64,000 bases of DNA from Colletotrichum lupini. Lineage: Eukaryota > Ascomycota > Sordariomycetes > Glomerellales > Glomerellaceae. The first letter of the stretch is position 1. Every line of letters starts with the position of its first letter. This document shows positions 1-12,762 of this stretch, piece after piece. A program made the translations under genes and the position numbers. The notes beneath the pieces are model-generated. The model had not been told where the DNA came from. It saw only the letters and a program-made list of their open reading frames with translations, and made no database searches. The stretch lies in NCBI RefSeq assembly GCF_023278565.1, contig NC_064682.1:62001-126000 (forward strand), written 5' to 3'.

Positions 1-183
1 CTTAAGGCATACACTCACATATCCTAGCTTATCTTTGATATCTGTAATATGAAATGAATTGGCGTTCATCGTACTTGTAAGTACATAACGTTGGGAACTT
101 TGCAATGCTTTTGGCAACGATAACATTAGTGATGCCCAAGTCCTTGCCTATTTATGTGAGCTGACGTGACATTTTCCTCAACC

Positions 184-1052
184 TCATACCTTGACGTTAT
201 TCTTCTCTGATATCAAATCATATGCAAACATGCCGTCGTCGTGATTTAAAAATTTCATGTCCGAAGACCGTTCGTGCTCTTTGACTTCTGGCTCCACGTC
301 TTTATGCCCACATACGAAGTTTTCCTCGGCATCTGTCGGCGGTTGCGGTGTCAATTGCTCATGATCCGTAGCCTCCCCCTCTGGATCGAGATACTCTGGC
401 TTTCCCGTCCTCATTTCTCTTCGTATAAGCTCAATCTCGATGACTATGCGTCCTTCGGGCTTTATCTTTTGGCGTAGGCTGTCACCATCACAGTCAAAAT
501 ACAATCCCCAAATACCACTATCTTCCAAGACTGCACAGAAGCCTTCCCATCCACAAAAGGTAAGCCTACGATCTTGTCGAGTACACTCCCACGGCCCAGT
601 CACATTACCATCCGCAATGGCACGGTTGCCAAAGCGGACTTGATATGTAACGGGATCGACGAATATCCAATTCATGATAGGTGCCTCATGGGTAATAGTG
701 CTCACTAGCCCCGAGAAGCGTGAGTCCGGGTAAGGAAGATAATAGCCCTCGAACGGGTGACCGAAAGGAACATCATGAGCTGTGCCGGTGTCCACAAATA
801 GCTGTCCAATTATTTAGGGTTCTGATACGCAAGGAGATGGAGAAAGCTTACTCTATCGCCAGAAAGGACGACTTGACGTCCTTCGAGGTAAGGGCTGAAC
901 TGTGATGACTTGGGACAGTGCAATACAAGGTTGTTCTTTCGACTTCGATGCTCTTCTCGACGCGATCTGGCCATGGAAGCCTTAATGCCTTCAGAGGCGC
1001 CCACAGCAGTGGCGAAGCTGATGAGTAGTGAGAGAGCCATCTCCCTTTGCAT
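184..1052 (-). CDS. Conserved uncharacterised ascomycete protein, probably secreted
   Basis: There are two exons, 852-1052 and 184-801. The 50-base intron at 802-851 has a GTAAGC donor and a CAG acceptor and joins in phase 0, giving about 272 residues. The N-terminus (MALSLLISFATAVGA, from the second in-frame ATG at 1040) looks like a signal peptide. The body holds the run TGPWECTRQDRRLTF followed by GWEGFCAV, which I recognise from an uncharacterised family common in filamentous ascomycetes. No catalytic motif is visible. The C-terminal 60 residues or so are acidic and low in complexity, and look poorly conserved. The gene is transcribed away from its right-hand neighbour across a 0.9-kb gap. 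The exon structure is solid; the function is unknown. Confidence 0.8.
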
Positions 1053-1966
1053 CTGCTAAGGCTGTGTGGAAGATAATAGTGTTATCTAGAGCTCTGTGGA
1101 CAGTTGAGAGATGGTTTGTAGCGGGAACTCTGATTCCACGTAACGATGACTTGAAGGATTTCGTCAGTGAGATGCGACTCTGCCCACCAGTAGTCCTAGC
1201 GATTTGTCTCTTTCACACGGGTGAGTGGATGACCAGGCAATCGTTTTGCCGCTCATTTCAGGCCGTTGAGGACAGCGTGGTAGCGATAGTCTCGGGAAAT
1301 CGTTCGATTCAACCCCATAAGTCAGAATAATGCTTGGAGTGTTTCAGACTTCGAAACCTCGAAAGATCAGAAGAGACGTTAGAAAAAGGATTGGAGATCA
1401 TCGGCTGATGCCTGTGGAGCTTCCTGGCAGCTTCTGACAGAAGACGGCATTCTATGCCTTTTGAAGAGATGTCAGATACAATGCCCATGCTGCAGATCTT
1501 CGATAGTGCCTGGTGGTCCCTGATTGATGTTGTTGAAACTCTCCGGCACAAGGACCATGACCAGGGTCCAGTGGCTGCAGGACCCTTGTCAAAGCTCCCA
1601 TGAAGACATCCTGAGACACAGGCGAACCCCAATGCAACCCACAAACGTTCTATCGACTCACCCACATCGTACCATGCGAACCATTTTTCAGATGTTCTGG
1701 AAACAAGAGTGCCTTTCCGCATGAGCGAACCGCGCCGACCGACGCGTTCTGGCCAAGACCGACAAAACACGACGCAAGATACGATCCGAGCGGCTGGTTT
1801 CAACATCAGACGATGTCATTTTGCTACCAAGTTGATCGCTGGTTCTGTAGCAAATATGATTCCAGAGGCATAGATGGGGAAGGAGGATAGCATCAAGTAA
1901 TTATACCGGGCACTGTCAGCCGAGTTCGGGATCGAAGCTTAAAGCTCACCATGCTCCCCCTCCATC
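1053..1966. other. Intergenic region between divergent genes
   Basis: This 0.9-kb gap separates the start codons of two divergently transcribed genes, so it should hold both promoters. A 165-codon open frame on the minus strand (1309-1806) and smaller overlapping frames show no recognisable domain or family motif. I do not call a gene here. Confidence 0.5.
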
Positions 1967-3148
1967 ATGGCCAACCAAGTCACATCTCAATCCAAATTAC
2001 AGAGCACCACGTCAATCACTGAAAAGAAGCCAGCGGGAACAGGTTCCCCCATCGCCACAATATCAGCAAAATTTGACGCCAAACAGCAGCAACCACCACC
2101 TGTTCCACGAAGGCCAAATCACGCGTCGCGATCCTCAAGCACCTCGTCAAAGCGGATATCTGCTGTCGCTGTCCCTATAGAACCCTCGGTCAAGCCATTC
2201 GAGGATTACTCTGCTGTGCCAGGAGCCCTCAGAAGATCCCTTTCTTTCAAGATCCCCATTCGAGTCGCAACCGACAACCTTTCACCAGCCAACCGCTCTC
2301 GTGCTCAGTCACTACCACAGGAACACCAATCTGACGATCCCAGTCATCAACACCATCACCCAAAACGAGGCTCTCTTTCATCGATAGGGGAGAAAACGAC
2401 CGCAGAGGCCCCGAAAGAACCGCAAGCCACCAGCCCGACACTTTCGATCAAATCACTTTCAGAGCAATTTCTGAAAGAACGTGGCCTACTCAACTCCGAA
2501 CCAGTAGACGAAACAAGCTCACCTGAGGAGCTCCAGCATTCATTGCAAGATCAAGTTGTCAGATATCTAACCACAATGTCTTCCCCGTAAGCTTCAACAT
2601 TAGCTCCGTTTTGTTGGGTTCGACGTCTAATCTTCACTGTCATCTAGAGCAAAGACCCCAGCGGAAGAGCAGTCTCGTGCGCCTGCCTATCCCACATCCT
2701 ACCCACCAGCCAACACAGGGATGAGGGGAAACATGCCCGCACCAGGCCTCCCTGTCCCCATGCCCAACCTGTCTGGCACCGCAAATGGCCCTGTTGGTAT
2801 GCCAATGATTTCCAATACGCGGCTCAAGTTTCCTCTTTTGCTAATACGACTTCAGGTAACCTGCTCAGAGGTCCTGTTGATGAGAACGGGAAGTTGACCA
2901 AAGCTGCTCTGATGGTTGGCATCAAGTTGGACCTGGAAGCCGAGGTTCACTTGACTGCTCGCGTCCGTGGTGACATCCTTGTTGGTTTATACCAAAGCCC
3001 CGTGGTCTACGACGAGAAGTGCACGCACGGAAATCACAAAGAGTGGCCAGTCACTAGGAACCTGTCCATCAAATGGTGCAGAGCGACACGACATTGCGCC
3101 TTGCAACAAGTCACCCTTTGCTTCACAGGCATAAGTTGCCCCGATTAG
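1967..3148 (+). CDS. Conserved uncharacterised fungal protein with low-complexity N-terminus
   Basis: There are three exons: 1967-2586, 2648-2796 and 2856-3148. The introns (GTAAGC...CTAG and GTATGC...TTCAG) keep the frame in phases 2 and 1, giving 353 residues. Residues 1-200 are rich in Ser, Pro, Gln and Lys, with a PPPVPRRP proline motif and a HQHHHP run, and are probably disordered. A Pro/Met-rich linker follows. The C-terminal block (KLTKAALMVGIKLDLE, then HLTARVRGD) is the conserved part of an uncharacterised ascomycete family. In the relatives I know, the protein ends close to the GLY that follows this block. Here a CAA codon comes next and the frame continues for about 50 more residues, so a lost stop is possible. 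No membrane segment or signal peptide is seen. The molecular role is unknown. Confidence 0.8.
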
Positions 3149-3579
3149 GTATGGCTCGAATTTGGAACCTGTAAGGCAGGAGATGGGAGTCTTTGTATTT
3201 TGTTTGAACAGTGAAGATTATTCAGATTAAGTCGACCCGAGCGTTGAGAATTGGGACAAATGTGTCCATATCGAACATAAACGAATGTATAGCCTCAAAT
3301 TCTGTCTTTCACAACCTTGCTTGGGCACATGGAATGAACCACTTGGGTGCCTTTGGCAGCTTCGCAAGCTGTGCTGAAGGCCAAGCAAAATCGCCCAATA
3401 TTGCCCAACATTGATCTTGTCCTTTACTCGTCTCGCTAGGATTTAGCGATTTAACTCAATCGTCCGTCATCCGCTTCCCAAAAAATGACTAGAATGAAAG
3501 TTGAATCATCTAGCTCCTAGTAATGAAGCACAAAGTTTCAGGACCGCATGTGGTTCTTAGGTACTTGGTGACCTGCATG
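3149..3579. other. Intergenic region between convergent genes
   Basis: This stretch lies between the 3' ends of two converging genes. Short open frames are present, but none has a recognisable domain. It probably holds the 3' untranslated regions of both neighbours. Confidence 0.5.
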
Positions 3580-4574
3580 TTATTTCGGAGTATCCACCAT
3601 GATCTGACGCTGTTTTGCCCATTCAACGATGCGATCATACTTGGGACACCTATGCTGGGAGTTGAAGTCTGGCTGAATACCCCGAGAGCCATTTATGTGT
3701 AAGAACGGGGTTACATCAGCCGAGCACTGCAGTCGTACACGTAATGCCTCGATACAATGATCAACATGCTGTAGAAGAAGTCAACTTCGGAAGCAAACCA
3801 GCAAATCAGTCCAGTCAAGTCACTCAATGCAAAGTTTTGGACTTGGGGAGCGCTTACGGCAAGCACAAGATCCTCTCCACCGTGGAAGGCCGGATCGTCG
3901 CTATAATCGAATTCGGATCTGTGCACAAACTGACGTACGAGATTCAAGCAATGAAGGTTGTGGAAAACCTCGAGGCCAGCCAAAAGATAGCCTGGCTTTG
4001 TGCGTGCCCAGGAGTCACCGCTGGTACCATGTGATGTCTTGTTCAATGCTGGTAAATATTCATCCGATAAGTCGAATGATCCATCTAATACCAATCTGGA
4101 TCAGTAGGCCATTTTGAAATAAACTAGGGGCCGTTCGTGCGACTTACAATACCACAGATCCTTCCATTTTGCTTCCAACTCTGGAGTCGGCCTTCCTTTA
4201 TAAGGGCTGGTCTTCCAGAATGCATTGTCAAACTGCACATCTTCGTATTCCAAAATATCTTGAACGGGTGCTGTGTATCTCATGAGTCTGGGGCTCTACC
4301 AATCGTATTAAAGAGGTGCGATGCTGGACTCACACAAAACATGAAGCTTTCTGACGCACTGCAAATCCGATGGCTCTGCTGGGTTGAGGTGGAACCAAGT
4401 CGAGAGCCCAAGAAGTACACAGCTTATCCAAAAGAAAGGAAAAGAAAAGGTTTCGAATGAAGTTTTGCATTTTTTAGCGGGCAGTTGCATGTTATCGTCA
4501 TCCAAGAAAAATGCTTCTTCTTCTGCTTGGAGGTCTCGTTCGTGGCGAGACTGTCCTGTCTTACTGAACATCAT
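3580..4574 (-). CDS. UstYa family (DUF3328) oxidase-like protein
   Basis: There are four exons: 4336-4574, 4148-4287, 3858-4084 and 3580-3768. All three introns have GT-AG ends and compatible phases, giving 264 residues, a usual size for the family. A cytoplasmic acidic N-terminus is followed by one transmembrane segment (about residues 43-62). After it comes the family pattern: a TAPVQDILEYEDVQF block, then TSPYKGRPTPELEAKWKDLW, and the two hallmark HxxHC motifs, HNLHC at residues 168-172 and HVDHC at 203-207 (HVDHCIEALR). UstYa-type proteins act in dikaritin RiPP pathways such as ustiloxin, phomopsin and asperipin, where they oxidatively cyclise or modify core peptides cut from Kex2-processed repeat precursors. 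The gene is divergent from such a precursor at 5651, which strongly supports that role. The start is the first of two adjacent ATGs; an ATG 17 codons upstream (4625) is possible but less likely. No break is seen. Confidence 0.9.
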
Positions 4575-5650
4575 TGACGCCGATTCTTCATGAAAAGTGA
4601 CAATCAAAATGGAAGGAAATTGCAAGTATCAACTATTAGGGTGCTCTCTTAAGCTCTGTGGTTGTTCAAAATCAGAGAGCTGACCGTTAGTTAGTTTTCA
4701 CTGATGTGAAGCGACAGACGAGGGGCTCCTTGCAAACATGACTCGCCATCGGACAGGGTGGATTTCTCTATCTCTGAGACAAGGGGAGTTTATGATAAGG
4801 AAAACATCATTGAGGCCCGACAGCTGCACAGGACACAATGAGTCAGTTTTCGGCACCGACTAATCGACCTTCTGCATTCGTCTAGTCGGACGGATCTAGA
4901 AAGCTTGTTTTCTTCCATCAACACGAATTTGTCTGTTCGAATATGCAACTGACCACCAGGTTTCCTTGAAAATGCGCAGCAGCTAACGCGGGTCTCAAAA
5001 GCTTGTTTCTCTAGAAGGAAACATCTAGATGAACCAGTCTCGACCACCAAGCCAACCGATAAGCCAGCATAGATCCCGAATCCTACATTATGAGCAAGCA
5101 ATGTCTTTTGCTCATGTTTATTCAAGCTGCTAGTTCAACTCACTTTACTGAGTTACTTGAGACTTCTCCGTGCAGCTCAGTCCATCACCGAGCTTCGCAG
5201 GTTGGCAGGCACCAAAGTCAATGTGTTTACTCTATTTCCTTCCATTACTCAGATTAAATTCATTTGCGAACTCACCACCGTTCTGATGCCTGTAGGCTCC
5301 GCAGCAGAAGTTCCAAACATGTGGGATAACCCATGTCGATGTACGTGAAGCAATCAGTGACTTCGCGCCATGTACCAGATTGACGTGGATAGTCGGAGAA
5401 GTTTCCATGTACTATGGCGCGGATGAAGCTTGCGCCTTCCCAGGCCTGGATTAGCTGCAGTGATAACGTGATTGAAATCGCGTTCATACCACGCCTCGGC
5501 TCGGTTACTTGAGATAAGTGCGCCGATAGCAGCAGGTTGAATTCACTGTTGTTCGCCTTGTGGAAACGGCTATTTAAAGACACTGCCTTTCCATTTCCAA
5601 AGAGATTTGTCAAAGAATCAACTTCAGTCTCCCCCTAAAAAAGAAACACA
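4575..5650. other. Divergent intergenic region between UstYa gene and repeat precursor
   Basis: This 1.1-kb gap must hold both promoters of the presumed RiPP gene pair. Two minus-strand open frames (4790-5125 and 5272-5613) have no recognisable domain, and the second overlaps the TATA-like site and leader of the precursor gene. I treat them as chance frames. Confidence 0.5.
5571..5578 (+). promoter_or_regulatory. TATA-like box of the repeat-precursor gene
   Basis: The sequence TATTTAAA lies 73 bases before the precursor ATG. It is followed by a CT- and A-rich leader with a favourable AACACAATG start context. This spacing suits a strongly expressed fungal gene with a short leader. Confidence 0.45.
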
Positions 5651-5914
5651 ATGAGAATTTTCAACGTTCTGCTCCTCGGAGGAGCCTCTTTGATTGTTGC
5701 TGCCCCTACCGGTGTTATGAACGAAGAGACACGCGAAGCCAGCATTTCTTTCCTCGAGTCTACGCATTACAAGAAATCCCCTAACGCTGCTGCAGAGCCG
5801 GCACCTGCTATTGAGTTCCTTGACTCTGTTCACTACAAGAGGACCCCCGAAGCCGAGGCTGCAGCCGAACCTATAACTGTCGGATTGGAAGTCCAATTCG
5901 ACCGCGGCATATAG
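5651..5914 (+). pseudogene. Kex2-processed repeat (dikaritin-type RiPP) precursor, 5' part, truncated by copia insertion
   Basis: The open frame is 87 codons, of which 5651-5877 are native. The last 12 codons are read into the LTR and stop there. The protein starts with a clear signal peptide (MRIFNVLLLGGASLIVAAP). Two repeat units follow: FLESTHY then KK, and FLDSVHY then KR. They are separated by Pro/Ala/Glu spacers ending in AAEP. Repeated short cores followed by dibasic sites behind a signal peptide are typical of fungal Kex2-processed precursors, including dikaritin RiPPs. The divergent UstYa gene at 3580-4574 fits that pathway. A copia element enters between the second and third unit, and the rest of the gene lies at 12768-12915. 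The frame is continuous across the break: 227 plus 148 bases make 125 codons including the stop. An alternative reading is a pheromone-like or other secreted repeat peptide. The chemical product is unknown. Confidence 0.85.
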
Positions 5915-6079
5915 CCGACTGCGCAGGGGCCAATTAGGGGCCCTATTTACGATTATCGTAGCCAGCCTAACCTACGGTTAGAACCTCCTTTTTATACCTA
6001 CGCAGATATTTATATAGTTCAATTAATCTCTTTATTAACTACGGTTCGAACTAACTACCCTATAATAGGGATATTAATA
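5878..6079 (+). repeat. 5' LTR of copia copy 1
   Basis: This 202-base LTR starts TGTCGGATTGG and ends TTAATA (RIP form of CTAACA). Its first 100 bases keep GC-rich sequence that is mutated in the 3' LTR. The precursor's reading frame ends inside it. Confidence 0.9.
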
Positions 6080-9000
6080 CTAATTAGTAATTAAATTCTA
6101 TTATTATAGATCGGTAAGGTATCTTGTTACGTAAAAGAGACGACCTTTTAATACCGTACGGGATAAGAGATTTATACTAATTAACCTTACGGAAGTAGAC
6201 GAAAAAGGGGGCGATTCTTAAATGCCGCACGGAATTAAGTAATCGTAGCCCTTTACTACTTACGAGAGGTCGACGTTTACTACGTTAAACTACGTTAATT
6301 AACGGAACCGCTTAAGTAACTAGTTTTTTACCGTCGCTTTAAGTAGCCTTTTTACTAAATAACTTTTCTACGGCCGGCCCGCGATTAGAAATTAACTAGC
6401 TAAATCGGTAAAAGGAATTCCCCGTACGACGACTACTTACCTAATTAACTAGCGTAACGAACGGGCTTAATAATATAATATAAAAAAGCACTACGCGATC
6501 GAAAAAGGGGATCTCTAAACGTAGATATTCTTATTTAGTAATAAAAGTAACCCTATAGGAGTTATTAAGCTAAGAGATCTACGGTATATAGAAAAGTTTA
6601 TTATTACGGGGATTTTATAAGTACGCCCTTAAGCCCGCGATCTAAACGACCTCCTTATAGCTCCCTTAACTACCCCCCGGGTATTACTTAGGAATATAAT
6701 ATAAGGGACGGTTTAACGAGGGAGGAGGGGATTTAGGGGTCCTAATAGTATCGAGTTAAGAGTATTACGGATCTCGGAGATTAACTTAAAAAGAAGGTAG
6801 CTACCCTAAAGTGGTCCTACGACCTCTTATTAAAGTTATTATTAGCTTAAAAAAAGGCTAAAAAAACGAGGATCTAAGGGAAAAGAAAAGAATCCTTTAG
6901 AGGGCTACTAAAGGGCTTCTTTTTATACTAGCTTACGGCATAAGATTACTAATTTTGAAAAATCGGTAATTAGTAAAGATCCCGAGACTAATTACTATAT
7001 CTTACTATAGTAATATAAACGTCTACCGCTACTATTATTAAAAGGAACTACTAGAACTTACCCTTTTATACTAAATAAAAAAGAGGATCTTAGTAAGTAC
7101 GATAGCTAGCGATCTAGAAAGGTAGTAGTAATTACTAAAAATAGTAAAAACGAGAGTAGTAGCGAGATAGTAAGAGGAAGTGGGAATCTCCTAGATCCCG
7201 ATAAATTCGTTAAGTAGTAAAAGTACGGATTTATTATAACTAGCGCGCGGATTAAATATATCCTTATTAAAATTAAATACGCTAGCGACTGCTAATACGG
7301 GTATAAGCTAGAGTACGACCCTTAGCGAGTTAGGGTAAAAAAGAAAAGGACGAAACCCAATCCTAGATAGAATTCTAATCCTTTATAAGTAGGTAAATAT
7401 TAACCTAGATTATTAGGGGACGTAAATATATAGAATTGCGGATTAGCCTAATGGTAAGTAAATTAACGTAGTATTAATCTATTTAACTAAGGTCTACGAG
7501 AAAAAGGGGCTATAGGGGCAACCCCTATTCTATAAGATCGCAGACGACCTTAGCTATTAGCTAGATAAATAGTTCGTAAGCGTAAGCCTAAGAATTATAA
7601 AAGCGGTTAATAGATTCCTCTATAGGCGAGGGGTACTACTAGCGTAATTATAATCGCGAGAACCTTACGAAATCCTAGTAGCGACGATTATAGAGGAGGA
7701 ATTCGTAATATGGACCTAGGTATAAGTTAATAGGGCGTATAATCGCTTTAACGAATTTAGAAAAAGGGTAAACGACTTAGATTTCTTTTTTATAATTACT
7801 AACGGTAATCTATCGTCGCAAAAGGATATATAGAGGCAAAATATAATACTAAAAGTACGATAATCGATAATTCTGCCTATTTCGATCTATAGCTCGTCGC
7901 CGTTACTAATACGAAATTCGGTACTAATTAGTTAGTAAGAAAGGAGGCAGACTACCCGAAGTTACTAATAGTACGTAGCGACGCAAGGATCGTATATAGA
8001 TACTAAAAATCTAGTAATAAATACGAGGTAGTTCATAGACCTTAAAAAGATCTTCCCGAAAGAGAAATTGTACTCTGGGGGGAAGTATAAGGTCTTATAA
8101 GAAACCCTAACGATGTTTTACGATTATTACGAAAAAGTCGGAATTAGGGAATACTAATACTATTCGGTAGTTAATATCGTACTCGTAAGTAAAGCCTCTA
8201 ATTACTATTATAAAGCGGTACGTAATTTCGATCGAAACGACTTTCTTAGTATAATTAACGCAATCCGAAGCCGCTTTAAGACCTATAATAAGAACCTAGA
8301 GCTCCTATCTAAGCTACGAGCGATTTTTTTTATATCTATAGCTAGGATAATAGAGGGCAAATTGCGAGTAAAAATCCTCGAAGAGCTTATCGATCGAATT
8401 AATAAGCTAGCGAAAACCTAGCTAAATAAGGGGACTAACGAGTAAAAAGTCGGATATCTTTATACCGCAGTCTAGCGCGTTCTAGAGGCGAAAATAACTC
8501 TATACTAAGCACTTAAAGACTACGAGACGCTCTACTCAAGGCTAAGATCTAACTTTAATATTAAAGTAAGAATGCCGCGCTAAACCTACCTCTAGGCATA
8601 CGACGGCCCTTATTAATAGCATTAGGTCGACCGAACGTATAATAAGAAAGGAAAAGAAGCTAGGTACGGCAATTATTAGTAAGGAATCCTAGATTTATTA
8701 AATAGGTAGAGATTTAACTTGCGAGTAGGGTAACGGAAAAAGTAATGTTTTATTTATAAAAAAGATAGATATTAGTTAAGTAACTACTCTAAAGAAGAGC
8801 GTGCTAAATCGTACGAATAATATAAAAAATCGAGAGTAGTAGATAGCAAAACTAGCCCTTATCGATTTAACTAATTCCTTATTATATATAAGGGCAGATC
8901 CGGGGGCACGGAACCTAGCGAAAGTAGCTAATTTAGTAGCCTAAAGCACCCGTACCCTATAGGAGATTCGGAAGATAAGGAAGATCTTACCCCCTATACC

Positions 9001-12000
9001 GACGAATTAAATTATAACGAAGTCGACGATATTAACTACTCTTTCTTCGCCCCGTTAGCCTCGGGAAGATATATGAGGCTAAACGAATAAAAGGTAGTAG
9101 AAGCCCTTAATAAGTAGGCTTTTATTTACGGATAGTAAGGGAAGGTCCCTTAGACGACGGATATAGAGGGGCAGCTAGAAGGGTCCTTTTTATACTACCT
9201 AGATTACTCGAATACTAAGCTCGTATAAGCATTCTATACGAACGAAAGGTACGGCCTAGACAATTTCTATAGGATTATCCTAGATACTAGGGTATTATAA
9301 TAGTTAATAGGAGGAAAAGGGCAATTCTAAGCGCTATAGAAAATCGCGCTAGTAACGCTTAATACGTTAATAGTAGGTATTACGAGGATTAGCTTCGGCC
9401 TAGGCGAGGAAATCGTCGCCCTGGGTATAGTAAAAGTAGAGACGTACTTCGGAACGATAACTTTTTATATCCTACCCGTTAATACCCTATTTCTCTTATA
9501 TTTAAAAGATATAGATCGACTAGGTATTATATTCGATAATACGAGGAATAGAATCTCTAACTATAAGCACTTCGAAATAGTCGAATAATAATAGGGGTAC
9601 GCGTTTATAAGGCTTACTAACGATACGAAGTTAATTAATTACTTAACGGAAAGTGAGCTTAGACGACTATACCGGAGATTTAGCTACCCGTTAGTCGCGA
9701 GGCTATATAACTTCTTAAAGTATTTAGGTAATAATAATATCGAAATAGGGGCGCTAAAGTAGTTAACGAAAGTATATTACTAATATTAAATAAATGCGCA
9801 GAGCCCACGCAGATTTAAATTTAAATTACGTAATGAGCTTAACTTTAATTAGGAGATCGTCGTCGATATTTTCTACTTAAATAGTCGACCGGTCCTATAT
9901 ATAATCGACGAGGCTATATTATTCTAAGTAGGGTAATTCCTATAGGATCTATAAGTAAAAATAGTATGGGTAGCTTTATAAAAAAGCTAGATCGATATAT
10001 ACTAGGGACCGCTAAATAGTATTAGAACTAACGCTAGTACTAGTTTTAAGTTAGTAGAATTTAAGGAAAATGCGACGGCCTACGGTATATAGTTAAAAGT
10101 CGTGCCCGTTAAAGCGTATTATAGTATTAGAAAGGTAGAAAGGGCGCACTAGTAGTTAAAAAGAGCGTTTAAAATTATTAAAAAGGAAAATCCCGATTCT
10201 AATAACGACGAATGCCTCTAGATAGTATTTAAATACTATAACGATACTATAGGGCCTAACGGGCTTATACCGACGCTTTTAGTATTTAGAGTATATTTAA
10301 GAACGACCTTAGCCTCGCTACCGTTACTAAATATAAGCTAGCGAGCTTAAGTAGTTAAAAAAGTAATACGGGCACTGCGCAAGGTAAGTATAAGAAAGTA
10401 AGTTAATAAGGTAATTACTACGCGCAATAGGCCCGATATAGGGGTTAATTTAAATATACCCCTAAATTCGGATATATAAGTATAATACGAAATTACTTAA
10501 TAATAGGCTAGGCTATATAAATTAATTTCTATCGACGAGCGTTCTTACGTAGTTACGAGAGATTGCGACTAGCCACTCGAGGTATTAATTACGGTAGTTA
10601 GACTATATTATATAGATCCTATCGAGGTGATTTCTAGCCTATAAAAAGAAGAAGAGCTAGGGGAAGCTATATAACCCGCAGTAGAGGCATAGGAAATCAT
10701 CCTTAACGAAATCGTCGTAGTAGTACTAATAGATAACGAGGAAGAGGAAATTACCGAAAGGGTACTAATACGTCGCGGGAGACTATAATAGTAAGCACTA
10801 ACGCGGCAATTTATTACTAGCGACGAGGTAATTAATACCTTTTATATAGTAAAAGAGAAAGCCGATTTCGAGCTAGTAGTTAAACTACGTAAGGAAGGCG
10901 TAATTATAACTACTAAAAAGCTATATAAGGGATTAGATCTTATCGAAGTAGATACTCTGCGCGATCGAGGGGTCTATCGATTTATCCTCTACGATTTAGA
11001 AAAGTATATAAACCTCTATATATTTAAATTACGAATAGTTCGTAAAATTAAAGAAAAAGGAACACCCTAACCGTACGAGAAGTCTAGATACGTAATTTAG
11101 GGGTACGGCGACGTTAAAAAGGCGACGCTACTTATATAATTACCTACTATATAGCGCTATAGCTAACGATTAATAATAGTACTAATAGTATTACTACGGA
11201 AGAAGGGATACGAGATTTAGAGCCGTAATATTACCTAGGCATATACCCAATCGGCCACAGGGCTTATAAGGAAAATCCTGGCCTATCTACCGAAGGAAAT
11301 AGCTAGTAAGTACTTAAAAAGTACGATTATTAAAGTGCTTAAGCTACTATATAGGCTCGCAGAATTAGGTACCTATTAGTAGGCTACTTACTACGATTTT
11401 TATATTAATTAATTATTAATAGTTACCTCTACGTACGACTCGTGCTTACTAATCGTAGAGTACGAAGGTGACTAATTTAGGATCGTCGGAATATAGACCG
11501 ACGATATATTAGGCCTATCCGATATTAACTTTATAAAGAAGGAGAATAAGGAGCTTTAAAAAGCGGGCTTCGTAGCGAAGCTAAAAGAGGTCCTTATAAT
11601 AAACACCCCCCTAGTATTTAATAGCGGGATTTTTATAATTAAAAGGGAAACCGTCGTCTTTTAGTAAAAGGGGTAGGGTAAGAAGATTAACCTCGTCGAC
11701 CCGAACGTAACCGATATTAAAAAGCGATATAAGGCTAAGCTTGCGCGAGGGGTATATATTATAAGTATTTATTAACTTAAAGTAACTTTTAACTACGCTA
11801 GGGTAGCGCAGGCTATAGATCTAACTAAATAAGACGTCGAAGTACTTAATAAGCGGCTTAAGTAGTAATAAACGAATCTCGATCGAGGTCTCGTTTATTA
11901 CCCAATCGACCTTACGATTAGTAAGCTCTACGTTTTTATTAATAGGTTATTTACGAATAATAACGACCTTACTTCGTAATTAGGGTATATTATTATCCTA

Positions 12001-12012
12001 GCTAACGAGAGT

Positions 12013-12300
12013 ATGGGCGAGAGCGAATTTACTATATATAGTAATATAATCTATTACTCGTTAACTAAAAGTAAGCGGGTAACGAGAAGTATACTAGCGT
12101 CGGAGGTTTATAATATAGTTAACGGCGTTAACCTCTCCTACGCGATTTTAATAACGCTAAGGAAGATTACCGATCGAATTAGCCTTCTACTTATTCTAAC
12201 AGTTATTTATACCGATTCTTACTCGCTATACGAATGCCTCGTTAAATTAAGAACGACGAAGGAAAAGAGGCTTATAATCGATATTATAGCCCTTAGGTAA
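12013..12300 (+). pseudogene. RNase H domain remnant of copia copy 1
   Basis: This 95-codon window of the polyprotein is still open. Segments such as TKSKRVTRSILASEVY and YTDSYSLYECLVKL match the RNase H region of fungal Ty1/copia polyproteins. It is not an independent gene, because stops lie on both sides. Confidence 0.8.
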
Positions 12301-12560
12301 TCGTACGAAAGGCGCGAGATACTTAAGATCCGTTAGATTAATAATAAAAATAACCTCGTAGACGCTTTTATAAAAGTAGTACTAAATAAGGGATTAGAGT
12401 AATTCGTAAGTAGTAGAAAAGTTATCGTACGAATAGAGGGATAGGTTATATAAAAAGAATAGAGAAAAGGGGGAAAAAGAGACGACTTAGTAAACGGGCC
12501 CGAGGTCGAATTATACCTCTAACCGCAGCGGTTAAATCGATAAAAAAAAGAGAAAGTTAG

Positions 12561-12762
12561 TATCGGATTAGAAGTCTAATTCGACCGCGGTATATAGCTA
12601 ATTACGTAGGGGCTAATTAGGGGCCTTATTTACGATTATCGTAGCTAGCCTAACCTATAGTTAGAACCTCCTTTTTATACCTACGCAGATATTCATATAG
12701 TTTAATTAATCTCTTCGTTAACTACGGTTCGAACTAACTACCCTGTAATAGGGATACTAATA
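12561..12762 (+). repeat. 3' LTR of copia copy 1
   Basis: This 202-base LTR starts TATCGG (RIP form of TGTCGG) and ends CTAATA. It is preceded by an A/G-rich polypurine-like tract (about 12542-12556) and followed by the target duplication GTAAC at 12763-12767. Confidence 0.9.

Larger units (their letters stand above)
5878..12762 (+). mobile_element. Ty1/copia LTR retrotransposon, copy 1 (RIP-degraded)
   Basis: This is a complete 6885-base element with two 202-base LTRs, flanked by the 5-base duplication ATAAC/GTAAC (one transition apart). Every frame is broken by TAG and TAA stops, and the DNA is very TA-rich, as expected of RIP. Remnants still give the copia order. A zinc knuckle lies near 8750 (CFIYKKDRY), the protease near 9270 (ILDT), and the end of the protease region at 9450-9560. 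The integrase HH region is near 9670 and its catalytic core at 9860-9950. Reverse transcriptase, with an RNIT-AYTQS remnant, is near 11230, and RNase H is at 11960-12320. A purine-rich tract precedes the 3' LTR. The element sits inside the repeat-precursor gene in the same orientation. Confidence 0.93.

Noticed and set aside
1309..1806. 165-codon minus-strand open frame
   Set aside because: No domain, odd composition, and located in the shared promoter gap of two divergent genes with overlapping frames on the other strand.
4790..5613. Two minus-strand open frames (111 and 113 codons) as extra RiPP cluster genes
   Set aside because: No HxxHC, P450, tyrosinase or methyltransferase motif; the second overlaps the precursor's TATA-like site and leader.
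6080..12560. A/T-rich blocks as mitochondrial or centromeric DNA
   Set aside because: Paired LTRs, 5-base target duplications and ordered copia domains explain these blocks as RIP-mutated retrotransposons.
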